The translations under genes and the position numbers were made by a program. From Humisphaera borealis (lineage in GTDB: Bacteria; Planctomycetota; Phycisphaerae; Tepidisphaerales; Tepidisphaeraceae), in the NCBI RefSeq assembly GCF_015169395.1, contig NZ_CP063458.1:2542001-2606000 (forward strand): a stretch of DNA of 64,000 nucleotides, read 5' to 3'. The notes below the pieces were generated by a model. The model did not search any database. It was not told the DNA's origin and saw nothing but the letters and a program-made list of their open reading frames with translations. Shown piece after piece: positions 17,771 through 26,898 of this stretch. Positions within the stretch are counted from its first letter, which is position 1. Each line of letters begins with the position of its first letter.

Positions 17771-18736
17771 TCACGGTGCCGGATACTTGGCCGTTTTACC
17801 CGCGATCACGCCGACCACGTCTTTCACCACCCAGCTCATGTTCTCCAGCGCGGTGTACGTCCGGGCTGCCAGATGCGGGGTCAGCAGGACGTTGGGAATG
17901 CCGAGCAATGGAAAATCGGGCTTGGGCGGTTCGGGGTGGAACACATCGATCGCGGCACCGGCGAGCCTGCCGCCGAGGATCGCATCGGCGACGGCGGCGG
18001 CATCGAGCACTTCGCCGCGGCTGGTGTTGATGACAATCGCGTCGGACTTCATCATCGCCAGTTGTTCGCGGCCGACGAGATTCTCGTTTCCCGGCAACAT
18101 CGTCACGTGAATGCTCAGGATGTCCGCCTCGCGATACAGCGTGGCCTTGTCCACCGCGGTCGCTGGGAAGGTCGGCGGGTTGCCGGTCGCGTTGAAGTCG
18201 ATCACGTCGTTGTAGATCACGCGCATGTCGAACCCGCCGGTGGCGATGTGCCCGACACGCCGGCCGACGCGGCCCATTCCGAGGATGCCGATCGTCAGTT
18301 CGTTCAACTGCCGGCCGCGGACGGTGTTGCGGATACGCTTGAACTCCTTCGGCTCGTAAGCGGCGTCGCGGAAAAAGTTCCAGGGTCGCAGCAACTGCAA
18401 CGCATAGCCGAAAACGAAATCTCCGACGGCAAGCGTGTTTGCGTCGGGCGTGTAGACCACTTCCACGCCCCGTCGGCGGCACGCCGCGACATCGATGTTC
18501 TCCAGGCCGACCCCGCCACGGCCGACCACCTTCAGCTTCGGGGCCCGCGCCAGCAGCGCGTCATCCACCCGTGTGTAGGTTCGAACGACAAGACCCTCGG
18601 CATCGGCGATGTGAGCTGCAAACTCAGGCTCGTCGGCACCAGCCTCGATGACATGAACATTGTCCCGAAGCCACTGGAGGGGTGTCGGATCGGAGCCTTC
18701 GGTGACGATGACTTTGGGTCGGGTAAGTGAGGGCAT
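17771..18736 (-). CDS. D-2-hydroxyacid dehydrogenase (phosphoglycerate dehydrogenase-like)
   Basis: 321 residues, NAD-dependent. The Rossmann motif is GILGMGRVGRRVG (about 149-161). Catalytic features of the family are NTSRGEVLDAAAVADAI with the active-site Arg, HVTMLPGNENLV, and HLAARTY carrying the catalytic His. VGRGGVGLENID resembles SerA. It lacks the C-terminal ACT region of long SerA proteins. It may make phosphohydroxypyruvate for serine synthesis or act on another 2-hydroxyacid. A serC partner is not next to it. Confidence 0.88.
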   Translation of the reverse strand: MPSLTRPKVIVTEGSDPTPLQWLRDNVHVIEAGADEPEFAAHIADAEGLVVRTYTRVDDALLARAPKLKVVGRGGVGLENIDVAACRRRGVEVVYTPDANTLAVGDFVFGYALQLLRPWNFFRDAAYEPKEFKRIRNTVRGRQLNELTIGILGMGRVGRRVGHIATGGFDMRVIYNDVIDFNATGNPPTFPATAVDKATLYREADILSIHVTMLPGNENLVGREQLAMMKSDAIVINTSRGEVLDAAAVADAILGGRLAGAAIDVFHPEPPKPDFPLLGIPNVLLTPHLAARTYTALENMSWVVKDVVGVIAGKTAKYPAP

Positions 18737-18779
18737 AGTGTTCGGGAATGCGCCGCCTTCGCGGCCGGTTGGGGGTCGA

Positions 18780-19232
18780 TCAGCGGCCCTGGGGGGCGTC
18801 GGGCTCCGCAGATGGTGCCGTCGCGGCAGCAGGCTGTGTCGCCGAGGGGATCTGAACCTGCAGAAGCGCGCCGCCGCCGTTACCGACGTACAGCCGTTCG
18901 CGGATCACCTCTCGGTCGTCGCGACGTCCGACCACGGCGTACACGCCGTGTTCGACAAGGACGACCAGTTGATACTTGTTCGCCGCCGACATGCGGTCGT
19001 GAAAGACGGGGTCGCCGTCGGCATTGGAGACGACCACATTCACGCCTTCGCAATTCGCATCGCCCCGGATGAACAGTGCGGCATTCGGAAACTGCACGTG
19101 CATCCAGCGCCAGCCGACCAGCACGACCCCAACAACAATCAACACGATCGTGCCAGCGACCGCCACGCGCGCCAGCCATGGCGGCATCGTCTGTGGCTCG
19201 AGGGGTTGCGGGGTTTCCTGTTCATTGGCCAT
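18780..19232 (-). CDS. Membrane-anchored small protein
   Basis: 150 residues from ATG at 19232; the longer open frame upstream is ignored because it has no helix or conserved look. One membrane helix at about 21-43 (VAVAGTIVLIVVGVVLVGW) is preceded by a short cytoplasmic tail. The outside domain of about 80 residues is strand-rich (VNVVVSNADGDPVFHD, YQLVVLVEHGVYAVVG), and the tail is Ala/Pro-rich. Function unknown. It lies head to head with the metal ATPase at a distance of 194 bp, so they could share a regulatory region. Confidence 0.6.
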   Translation of the reverse strand: MANEQETPQPLEPQTMPPWLARVAVAGTIVLIVVGVVLVGWRWMHVQFPNAALFIRGDANCEGVNVVVSNADGDPVFHDRMSAANKYQLVVLVEHGVYAVVGRRDDREVIRERLYVGNGGGALLQVQIPSATQPAAATAPSAEPDAPQGR

Positions 19233-19426
19233 GCGTGCCGGTCCATTATTCTGAATCGCCTGGTAACCGCAAACGGGAGGCGCGATCCTAATCGCCCCAC
19301 ATTGCCCCACGCGGTGCGGCGGTCGCATGGCGTCGCTACCGCCGCAGCGTGCCCGCCGGTGCGCCCAAAGCGCGTCCGGTATCGATCCCATGGAATGTTG
19401 CGACCGATTGAACGACTATAGGTATC

Positions 19427-21667
19427 GTGCAAAGCTCATTGACCATCCCGCCCTGCTCCAATCCGACATCCGATACGCCCGCCCCCGGCCACCACGCAAC
19501 GCTGCACCTTCCTGTCGAAGGCATGGTCTCTCCCCGCAGCGAGCAGGCGATCGAGGCGGCGTTGTCACGCCTGCCGGGCGTCACGGGAAATGCGTCTTAC
19601 GCGAGCAAATGTGTAACGGTCGAGTTCGATCGCAGGAACTGCGCGATCGCCGATATCGTCGAGCGGCTCGACTCCCTGGGGCTGCGCGTTCTCTCCAAGG
19701 AACAGGCCGCTGCACGGCAGCAGGAGCCCAACGCAGATGAACCCGTGCCGCCCCGCGGCTTTGCAAAGCGAATGGTCGCCCGGCTCTGGGCCCACCCGAA
19801 GCTCACGCTCTCCGGCATCGGCGCGATCTGCCTCGCGGGGGCATGGATCACGCACCTGGCCGGCGGACCGACCGCGCTGCGCATCGCGCTCTCGCTGGCG
19901 TGCTACCTGCTCTGCGGGTGGCACACCGCCCGCAACACCTTCCAGACGCTGCGGCTGCTGCGGTTCGATATCGACGTGCTGATGTTCGTTGCCGCGATCG
20001 GGGCGGCGGTGATCGGGCACTACGAAGAAGGGGGCATGCTCCTCCTGCTGTTTGCCCTGGGAAACGCCGGCGAAGAAATGGCGATGGACAAGGCCCGCCG
20101 CGCCATTCATGCCCTGGCGAAGCTGGCCCCGGAAACAGCCACCCGCCGGGATGCCTCGGGCGTCGATCAACTGGTGAAGGTTGAAGAACTCCGTGTCGGC
20201 GACCGTGTCGTCGTCCGCCCGTTCGACCGTGTACCGGCAGACGGCGTCGTGCTGGAAGGGTCCAGCAGCATCGACCAGGCACCCATCACCGGGGAATCGG
20301 TCCCGGTGGATAAGGCGATCGACTCGCCGGTGTTCGCCGGAACGATCAACGGCGAGGGCCTGCTGGTCGTCGCCGTCGGCAAACTCTCATCGGAGACGAC
20401 GCTCGCCAAGGTTGTCCGACTGGTGAGCGAGGCGCAGGCGACCAAAAGCCCGACGCAGCTCTTTACGGCCAAGATCGAGTACTACTACGTGCCGCTGGTG
20501 CTCGTCGCGACGACACTGCTGATCTTCATCCCCCCGCTCGCCGCGGGCGCCAGCTGGGCGACATGGTTCTATCGCGCGATGGCGTTCCTGACCGCCGCGT
20601 CGCCCTGTGCGCTGGCGATCGGTACACCGGCGACCGTGCTTAGCGGCATCGCCCGGTCGGCGCGGATCGGCGTATTGATCAAGGGGGGCGTTCACCTGGA
20701 AAACCTCAGCCGGGTCCGCGCCATCGCGCTGGACAAAACCGGCACACTCACCCGCGGTCACCCCGCGGTAACCGATGTTGTCCCCGTCGGGCAGGCCGCA
20801 ATGACCGCAGACGCCTTGCTGTCGCTCGCGGCGGCGGTCGAAAAATCGAGCAGCCATCCGCTGGCCCGGGCGATCGTGGATGAAGCGACCGCCCGAAAGC
20901 TCCAGGTTCCCCCGGCCGACAACGTCGAGCAGATTCCCGCCCGCGGCATGACCGCGCTCGTCAATGGCGTGGCAACCCGGGTGGGAAAGCCGGCGTGGGT
21001 GTATGAATCGGCCGCCCCCGACGCCGACCTGGCACGGCTGATCAAGGAAGGCAAGTCGATCGTGGCGGTCGGCGCGGGCGGTGCCGCCGTCGGGCTGATT
21101 GCCCTGGCCGACGAACCGCGAACCAGCGCCGCCGAGGCCGTCCGGCGTCTGAAGTCGCTCGGCATCGCCCGCGTCATCATGCTGACGGGCGACAACGAGA
21201 CGGTCGCCAACGCCGTCGGGAAGGCCGTCGGCATCGACGAGATCCATGCCGCGCTTCTGCCCGAAGACAAGAGCCGCCTGATCAACGAACTCCAGGCGCG
21301 GTACGGCCCGATCGCCATGATCGGCGACGGTGTCAACGATGCCCCGGCGATGGCGCTGGCGAGTATCGGCGTGGCGATGGGCGGGGCTGGGACCGATGTC
21401 GCCCTCGAAGCCGCCGACATCGCACTCATGGGCGACGACCTGCTCCGCCTGCCCGATGCGATCGGCCTTTCACTGGCGAGCCGGCGCATCATCAATCAGA
21501 ACCTGGTCATCGCGCTGGGCGTGATCGCCGTCGTCGCCCCGATCGCCGCGATGGGCCTCACACCACTCGGTGTGGCCGTGCTGCTTCACGAGGGTTCGAC
21601 GATCGTGGTCGTGCTGAACGCGCTGCGGCTGCTGAGGTGGAAACCCGACGACAAGAAGTCAAAATGA
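19427..21667 (+). CDS. P1B-type metal ATPase, probably P1B-4 (Co/Fe/Zn efflux)
   Basis: 746 residues from GTG. ITGES in the actuator domain, DKTGTLT (Asp at 436), HPLARAIV, and GDGVNDAPAMA mark a metal-exporting P-type ATPase. The membrane motif is SPC (392-394), not CPC, and a late helix has HEGST (721-725). SPC plus HEGxT defines the P1B-4 group (CtpD, CoaT, PfeT), exporters of Co, Fe(II) or Zn. The N-terminal metal-binding domain is present but its CxxC is replaced (GMVSPRSE, 32-39), so it cannot bind metal through that pair. The TGA stop lies in a stem-loop arm. Confidence 0.9.
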   Translation: MQSSLTIPPCSNPTSDTPAPGHHATLHLPVEGMVSPRSEQAIEAALSRLPGVTGNASYASKCVTVEFDRRNCAIADIVERLDSLGLRVLSKEQAAARQQEPNADEPVPPRGFAKRMVARLWAHPKLTLSGIGAICLAGAWITHLAGGPTALRIALSLACYLLCGWHTARNTFQTLRLLRFDIDVLMFVAAIGAAVIGHYEEGGMLLLLFALGNAGEEMAMDKARRAIHALAKLAPETATRRDASGVDQLVKVEELRVGDRVVVRPFDRVPADGVVLEGSSSIDQAPITGESVPVDKAIDSPVFAGTINGEGLLVVAVGKLSSETTLAKVVRLVSEAQATKSPTQLFTAKIEYYYVPLVLVATTLLIFIPPLAAGASWATWFYRAMAFLTAASPCALAIGTPATVLSGIARSARIGVLIKGGVHLENLSRVRAIALDKTGTLTRGHPAVTDVVPVGQAAMTADALLSLAAAVEKSSSHPLARAIVDEATARKLQVPPADNVEQIPARGMTALVNGVATRVGKPAWVYESAAPDADLARLIKEGKSIVAVGAGGAAVGLIALADEPRTSAAEAVRRLKSLGIARVIMLTGDNETVANAVGKAVGIDEIHAALLPEDKSRLINELQARYGPIAMIGDGVNDAPAMALASIGVAMGGAGTDVALEAADIALMGDDLLRLPDAIGLSLASRRIINQNLVIALGVIAVVAPIAAMGLTPLGVAVLLHEGSTIVVVLNALRLLRWKPDDKKSK

Positions 21668-21765
21668 ACGCCAAGACGCCGAGTTGCGAAGGACACAATC
21701 CAAGGCAACTCTTTGCGTCTCGGCGTCTCGGCGTTCAATCCTGCCACCGAATGAAGGTCTCATCA
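21664..21765. repeat. Stem-loop T4, first copy of a two-copy repeat
   Basis: Arms 21665-21683 and 21719-21737 pair over 19 bp with one mismatch (words GACGCCGAG/CTCGGCGTC). The first three bases of the left arm are the TGA stop of the metal ATPase. The loop and right flank (CCAAGGCAACTCTT, then TCATCAT) recur at 48697-48800, so this is a dispersed repeat of about 100 bp. It lies between convergent genes. Confidence 0.85.
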
Positions 21766-21774
21766 TCTCGCCGC

Positions 21775-22287
21775 TTATTTCGCCGGCTTGACGACCAGGT
21801 CCTTGACGTACACCTTGCCCTTGGCCATGCCCAGCACGAACCCGACGCGGTTCTTCATCGCGACGGTTTCGGTCGCGGTAAACTTCGCCTCGTATTCCTT
21901 CCATTCCTTGCCGAGGGTCACTTCCTCGTCGAGCCCGACCAGGTGCCAGTCTTCCTGGTCGATCCCCGCCTGCACGCGGACCGCGCGCTCGACATCCGAC
22001 TTGGCCTTGAAGGTGACGACGTACTCGGTGTTGTCCTTCAGCTCGACCGGCGTCTGGAACGCCTGCACGTGCCAGTCGGTGCCGTCGTCCTTGGTGACGT
22101 CGAACACGATTGCGCCGTCGGCGGCGCTGATTGCGGCCTTGGCTTCCTCGTGCTGTTCGAGCCGCCAGTTCTTCACCTCGGCCGTCGGCTTGAGAACGTT
22201 CTTCGCATCGGCCGCAGGTTTGGCATCGGCGGCAAACAGGGCGGCCGACAATGCCAGACACGAAAACAGTGAGATCGCGCGAATCAT
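21775..22287 (-). CDS. Secreted carbohydrate-binding-like protein
   Basis: 170 residues. The ATG at 22287 is chosen over longer frames because it has GGAGG 5-6 nt upstream and starts a signal peptide (MIRAISLFSCLALSAALFA). The mature part is a beta-sandwich of the CBM4/9 or galactose-binding type: NWRLEQHEEAKAAIS, DDGTDWHVQAFQTPV, LKDNTEYVVTFKAKS, KEWKEYEAKFTAT, RVGFVLGMAKGKVYVKD. This matches domains that bind sugars in secreted polysaccharide enzymes. It has no catalytic part. Ligand unknown. Confidence 0.75.
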   Translation of the reverse strand: MIRAISLFSCLALSAALFAADAKPAADAKNVLKPTAEVKNWRLEQHEEAKAAISAADGAIVFDVTKDDGTDWHVQAFQTPVELKDNTEYVVTFKAKSDVERAVRVQAGIDQEDWHLVGLDEEVTLGKEWKEYEAKFTATETVAMKNRVGFVLGMAKGKVYVKDLVVKPAK

Positions 22288-22458
22288 GGGTTCCTCCGAG
22301 AAATGCGAATGTCGCGGCGGCACGCCACGACGATAACTACCGCTCGATCTTATTGGATCAGACTTCGCCGGGCCATGCACACAATTGGCACCCTAGGCCA
22401 CTTCCGCCGGACATCGGTCATGGCAGCAGCAACGAGGTTGTGCTACGATCCCGCGGAC

Positions 22459-23578
22459 ATGAGTCTGACCCACGACAACCTCCCCGTTGCGATCGAAAAC
22501 CTTTCGGCCCGGATCATTGCGATCCGGGACTCTCTTTGAGTTGCCTGCAAAACAGGCTCGCAAAAAAGAACTTGAAGACAAGATGAACGCCACCGACTTC
22601 TGGGACAACCAGGAGACGGCCAAAGGCATCGTCACGGAGTTGAAGGGCCTTAAAGCCCTGATCGACCCGATCGAGTCCGCGCTGCGCGACCTCGACGATG
22701 TCCGCGCGCTCTACGAACTCGGCAGCGAGGCCGGCGATCAGGATTCGCTCGTCGAAGCCGACCAGCTGCTTACCAAGCTCGAAGCCCGCGGCGAGAAGAT
22801 CGAACTGCAATCGCTGCTCGACGGGAAGAACGACGCCCGGAACTGCTTCTTCACCATCCAGGCCGGCGCCGGCGGCACCGAAGCCCAGGACTGGGCCGAG
22901 ATGCTGCTGCGGATGTACCTGTACTTCTTCGAACGCCGAGGCTGGGACGTGTCGGAACTCGACCGCCAGTACGGCGAGCAGGCGGGCATCAAGAGTGTCA
23001 CCCTGCACGTGAAGGGGCTGTACGCGTTCGGCTATCTGCGGGTCGAGGCCGGCGTTCATCGCCTGGTCCGGCCGTCGCCGTTCAACGCCCAGGGCAAACG
23101 CCAGACGAGCTTTGCCGCCGTCAACGTGGTCCCCGAGTTTGACGCGGCCGGCGACGGCGAAATCCCTGAAGGCGACTTGGACATCATGGCGTTCGTTCGG
23201 GCCAGCGGCCCGGGCGGGCAGAACGTGAACAAGGTCGCATCGGCCGTCCGCATTACGCACATCCCGACCGGCCTGGTCGTCACCTGCTCGGTCGAGCGCA
23301 GCCAGCAGCAGAACAAGCGGCTGGCGATCAGCATCCTGCAGAGCAAGATCGAGGCGTTGGAACTCGCGAAGCGCGACGCCGAGATGAAGGAAGCTGTCGG
23401 CGATCCCAAGGGCGCTTCGTGGGGCAACCAGATCCGCAATTACGTGCTCGACGACCGCCGGGTGAAGGACGTCCGCACCGGCGTCGAAACCAGCAACGTC
23501 GAGAGCGTACTCGACCGCGGCGAACTCGACGATTTTGTGGACGCCGAGCTGCGTCGTCGCAAGCTGACCAAGAAGTAA
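22459..23578 (+). CDS. prfB: Peptide chain release factor 2, with programmed +1 frameshift
   Basis: RF2 releases peptides at UGA and UAA. The gene is in two frames. Codons 1-26 run from ATG 22459 to CTT at 22534-22536, then in-frame TGA at 22537. Skipping T22537 continues with GAG at 22538 to the stop at 23578, giving 372 residues. CTT-TGA is the classic autoregulatory prfB frameshift site, with a GGGA stretch upstream as a weak Shine-Dalgarno-like element. SPF (206-208) recognises UGA, and GGQ (252-254, in SGPGGQNVNK) catalyses hydrolysis. Residue numbers match E. coli RF2 closely. A single gene ending near a hairpin. Confidence 0.97.
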
Positions 23579-23600
23579 GCCGATTCAACCCACCGCCGTT

Positions 23601-23676
23601 TAGGGGTCGCACCGCAGGTGCACGTCTCGCCGACTTGCGCAGCAAAAAAAGACGTGCACCTGCGGTGCGATCGCTA
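23601..23676. repeat. Inverted repeat, family R copy 2
   Basis: A perfect 21-bp core (23607-23627 with 23650-23670), extended to 27 bp with two mismatches. The loop contains A7. It has the same design as 16651-16756 (TCGCACCG..GGTGCAC core) and lies between convergent prfB and the next minus-strand gene. Read leftward, the loop gives a T-run but no stem precedes it in that direction. Confidence 0.85.
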
Positions 23677-23688
23677 AACAGCAGACCT

Positions 23689-24771
23689 CTATTTCACATC
23701 AAAATACTGTCGAACCAGATCGCGGTACGCGGCGGGAACGCGCCCTGACTGAAGCTGTTCACGCGCGGCTTCAGCGTTGGCCGTCCAACGTTCGCTCTGC
23801 CATGGGGCGATCGCCGTCTTGACTCCAGCACTTCCGGTGGTGCCGCCGCTTGGTGTACCGGCGGTCGCTGTCGCGGTGGGGTCTGTGGTGGATGCGCCTG
23901 AACCGCCTACGCCTCCCGACGGGCGCGTCCCCGGCTGGCCGTTGTTCGAAGCGGTTTCGACTGCGGCCCCGGCAGGTTTGGTGTCGGCCGCAACGGACTT
24001 GACGGATGTTTTCGCGGAGCCGCTCCCGGTACCCGAGGTCTGCGGGTCGGCGTTGGTGTTTCCCTCGCCTTGCGGCGTGGCCGCAACGGCCGGGCTCGTC
24101 GCCGGGCGGGTTCCCGGTGCGTCGTCGTTGCCGGCCGTGCCAAGAGGGTTGCGGTCTTCACCCGGGTTGCGACCGCCGGCGGCCGGCAACAGCGGCGATT
24201 CGGGCGCCAGGACCAGCAGCGGACGCGGTGGTGATGTCTTGTTGCTCGCAGGCTGGGCGGAAAGTTGAGACGCCGCATCCCCGCGCCGGGCGGATGTCGT
24301 GAGCAGGGCAAAGGTGAGTGCGGCCGCCGCCGACAGGCTGATGCCGCCCCAGGCCCGCGCGCCGAATCGCCTAAGCACCACCGCGGATGCCGACAACTCG
24401 CCACTACGGCGCTCGGCGATGCGCAGTACAGCCGCGGCAAAGGAGTCGGTCGGGTCGGCGTGGGCGAGCGAGGCGGCGGTGGCGAACAGGTCGTCGGTAT
24501 CGAGCTGACGATCAGCCCGGATTGCCACCGCGATCGTCGACGGGCGACGCAAGAGACCCCACAGCAAGCCGCAGAGCGCCCCCACGCCCAGCGCCGCAAG
24601 GCTCACGGCGAGACTGGGACGGCCTTCATTCCAAAGCAGCGCTGACACCGCGATCGCCACCGCCGCGCCGCCCAGCAGACCGATCCCCGCGGTCTCTGCG
24701 AAGCGCAACGCTTTGCCGCGACGATCGAGCGATCGGAGCAGGCGGTCGAGACTGGGGGTTGGCTCGAACAT
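23689..24771 (-). CDS. Membrane protein with long disordered Thr/Gly/Pro-rich region
   Basis: 360 residues. Two helices near the N-terminus (about 27-47 and 52-74) follow a short basic segment, and a third lies at about 142-160. A helical segment between them (IRADRQLDTDDLFATAASLA) is cytoplasmic. Residues about 165-320 are low complexity (Ala, Gly, Thr, Pro, Asn). The end (SERWTANAEAAREQLQSGRVPAAYRDLVRQYFD, quoted in part) resembles the tail of planctomycetal proteins found in MoxR/BatA gene sets. No such genes adjoin. Function unknown. Confidence 0.65.
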   Translation of the reverse strand: MFEPTPSLDRLLRSLDRRGKALRFAETAGIGLLGGAAVAIAVSALLWNEGRPSLAVSLAALGVGALCGLLWGLLRRPSTIAVAIRADRQLDTDDLFATAASLAHADPTDSFAAAVLRIAERRSGELSASAVVLRRFGARAWGGISLSAAAALTFALLTTSARRGDAASQLSAQPASNKTSPPRPLLVLAPESPLLPAAGGRNPGEDRNPLGTAGNDDAPGTRPATSPAVAATPQGEGNTNADPQTSGTGSGSAKTSVKSVAADTKPAGAAVETASNNGQPGTRPSGGVGGSGASTTDPTATATAGTPSGGTTGSAGVKTAIAPWQSERWTANAEAAREQLQSGRVPAAYRDLVRQYFDVK

Positions 24772-24803
24772 GGGTGGATGGCTGCGTGCCGGTCAGCGAA
24801 AGG

Positions 24804-24830
24804 CGTGCACCTGCGGTGCGACCGCTAAAC
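24804..24830. repeat. Single arm of family R hairpin
   Basis: The sequence CGTGCACCTGCGGTGCGACC (continuing CGCTAAAC) matches the right arm of the element at 23601-23676, with no partner arm here. The two copies flank the 23689-24771 gene. Confidence 0.7.
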
Positions 24831-24916
24831 GTGGGCATACGAAGGCTATACGAGTTTCGGCCGGAGTGCCTGAAGGTGTGCAAATCTCGACCACCAGGAC
24901 AACGCGGGAGGTCCGA

Positions 24917-25600
24917 TTACTCGCAGTCGCCGTCCCGCAGCAGGCAGAGGCGTTCGCGGAGTTCGTTGACGGTCTGGCGGACGTCGTCCAGATGGGGGTT
25001 GATCGCCAGCGCCTTCTCGTAGCATTTGAGGGCGGGGACCAGTCGTCCGTCGTGGGCGTGGCAATGGCCGAGGCCGGCCAGCGCGCCGAAATGGAAGGGC
25101 ATCAGTTCGACCGCCTTGCGGCAATCGCCGACGCAGTCTTCGAATCGTTCCAGGAGGAAGTTGGCGATCGCCCGCTGGTTGTAGGCCTCGGCGAACTGGG
25201 GGTCGAGTTCGATCGCACGGCTGAAGTGTTCGATCGCGTGTTCGGTATCGCCGCGACCCAGGGCGCGGGTACCGCGGCAGACCTGGTGGTTGGCATCGGG
25301 CGTGCCGGAGCGAAACCAGACCGACCACATCGCGTGCTCGGCCATTTGCGCGACTACGGGGTCTTCATCGCCTAGCAAAGGGACGAGCTTCGTCAAGCAG
25401 CATTTGGCACCGACCAGCCCGAATGCCAGTGCGGCCACTTTTCGCGCGTCGCAGTCGGCAGAGGCGAACAGGTCGGCGATCTGCTTGTGATCCCACCGCG
25501 CCTGGATCATGTCGACCATGCCCGACAAATCCTGCCCGCGCAAGTACGGTTTAATGGCGGAAACGAAGTCGGTGGGGTTGATGTGGGCGGAAGTAGGCAC
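24917..25600 (-). CDS. HEAT/TPR repeat protein
   Basis: 227 residues from GTG. The N-terminal 90 residues are helical with a HEAT-like unit (RKVAALAFGLVGAKCCLTKL, then LLGDEDPVVAQMAEHAMW). Residues about 106-215 hold about three TPRs: RGTRALGRGDTEHAIEHF, AYNQRAIANFLLERFEDC, GLGHCHAHDGRLVPALKC. Such proteins are scaffolds. Partner unknown. No signal peptide, so cytoplasmic. Confidence 0.8.
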   Translation of the reverse strand: MPTSAHINPTDFVSAIKPYLRGQDLSGMVDMIQARWDHKQIADLFASADCDARKVAALAFGLVGAKCCLTKLVPLLGDEDPVVAQMAEHAMWSVWFRSGTPDANHQVCRGTRALGRGDTEHAIEHFSRAIELDPQFAEAYNQRAIANFLLERFEDCVGDCRKAVELMPFHFGALAGLGHCHAHDGRLVPALKCYEKALAINPHLDDVRQTVNELRERLCLLRDGDCE

Positions 25601-25712
25601 GTCGGTGGAAGTCTATGCGTCCGGAAGGTTCGTTTCCGCCAGTACGACAGGGAAATGTGCTTTACTGACCCTGTCCGGCTTAAAACAAGACGGAAAGTAT
25701 CGGCTATCAGGT

Positions 25713-25982
25713 TCACGGGCCTCGGTACCCGCCACCTGGCTTACGGTTATTCCGGATATCTGCGGTCGGGTCGCCCGACGCCTGGGCGGCAGCGGCGGCC
25801 TCTGGCGTGAACGGACTGGCGTAATAACCCCTGCGCTCGGTGGACGACGTGCCCAATGGCCGAGGGACGTAACCGGTTTCCAGCGTGCTGTTGCAACCCA
25901 TCAACGTGAGAAATGCGATCGAGATACCCGCCGACATGCTTCGGCGGCCGGGCCAATACTTCCAAGAATCAGTTGAACGCAT
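25713..25982 (-). CDS. Small putative lipoprotein
   Basis: 89 residues. The start at 25982 has GGAGGAAAGG about 4-14 nt upstream. A basic N-terminus and hydrophobic run end in LMGC, a lipobox-like site (Cys about 30). The mature part is short, Gly/Ala/Pro-rich and ends KPGGGYRGP. No family recognised. It may be an envelope lipoprotein. Confidence 0.55.
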   Translation of the reverse strand: MRSTDSWKYWPGRRSMSAGISIAFLTLMGCNSTLETGYVPRPLGTSSTERRGYYASPFTPEAAAAAQASGDPTADIRNNRKPGGGYRGP

Positions 25983-26116
25983 TGCGTCCTTTCCTCCGTT
26001 GTTGCACAGGTTCCTTCCGCTGGCGGGATTCTAGCCCCTGTCAGGCCCAGCGTCGACCACCCCGGTCGGGTTCGGCACTGTGAAGCGGGCACCCGGACTG
26101 CTACCCTCCGGCAGCC

Positions 26117-26875
26117 TTGACCACCGACCACGCTCAATCCCTTCGTTGCGAACTCACCGCCGAGGCCCGGCTTCTTCGCACCCGGCTCCTGGCGCGGATT
26201 CACCGCGTCTATGAAACCGTCACAGAAGATCGGCAGATCGGGGCCTCTTCCATCTCCTTTACCCGCATCAAGGACCCGGACCGGGTCTTGGACATGGTCG
26301 TCGAAGAATGCGACCGGCAGGAACGCGTCAGCGGCGTACGCCTGGAAGACCCGCAACATCTCCCCTACTGGGCCGAGCTCTGGGATTCGGCCGGCGGAGT
26401 GGGGCAGGTGCTTATCGAACAACTCACCGCGACGCCGGGCCGCAAGCCCCGGACGCTCGATCTGGGTTGCGGCATGGGCCTGACGGGGTCCATCGCCGCG
26501 GCGCTGGGCGCACCGGTGCTGATGGGCGACATCGAGACGCCAGCGCTGCTGTTCGCCCGGCTCAACAGCCTGCCCTGGGCCGATCGCGTGCGGATTCGCA
26601 AGCTCAACTGGCAGGCGGACGACCTGGGCGACCAGTTCGAGCTGATCGTCGGCGCCGACATTCTTTACGAGCGAAAACAGTGGGAATTTCTCGACGCCTT
26701 CTGGCGTCGCCACCTGGCGCCCGGCGGGTTGCTGATGCTCGGCGAACCCGGCCGACAGACCGGCGACACCTTTCTCGAATGGGCCCCGGCACGGGGCTGG
26801 CGACTGGAGCGACGCGATCTCAAGGTGCCCACCCGTGAGACGCCGGTCAGGGTATTGAGACTTTGGCGGCCCTGA
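26117..26875 (+). CDS. Class I SAM-dependent methyltransferase, METTL/Nnt1-like
   Basis: 252 residues from TTG. The SAM site is TLDLGCGMGLTGSIAAALGA (about 113-132), then GDIETPALLFARLN. PYWAELWDSAGGV before it and VGADILYERKQWEFLDAF after it match the Methyltransf_16 (lysine methyltransferase-like) family, which methylates protein Lys or small amines. Substrate unknown. It is followed closely by the glycosyltransferase gene. Confidence 0.82.
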   Translation: MTTDHAQSLRCELTAEARLLRTRLLARIHRVYETVTEDRQIGASSISFTRIKDPDRVLDMVVEECDRQERVSGVRLEDPQHLPYWAELWDSAGGVGQVLIEQLTATPGRKPRTLDLGCGMGLTGSIAAALGAPVLMGDIETPALLFARLNSLPWADRVRIRKLNWQADDLGDQFELIVGADILYERKQWEFLDAFWRRHLAPGGLLMLGEPGRQTGDTFLEWAPARGWRLERRDLKVPTRETPVRVLRLWRP

Positions 26876-26898
26876 CCGGGTACGGTACGCTCTGGCAC

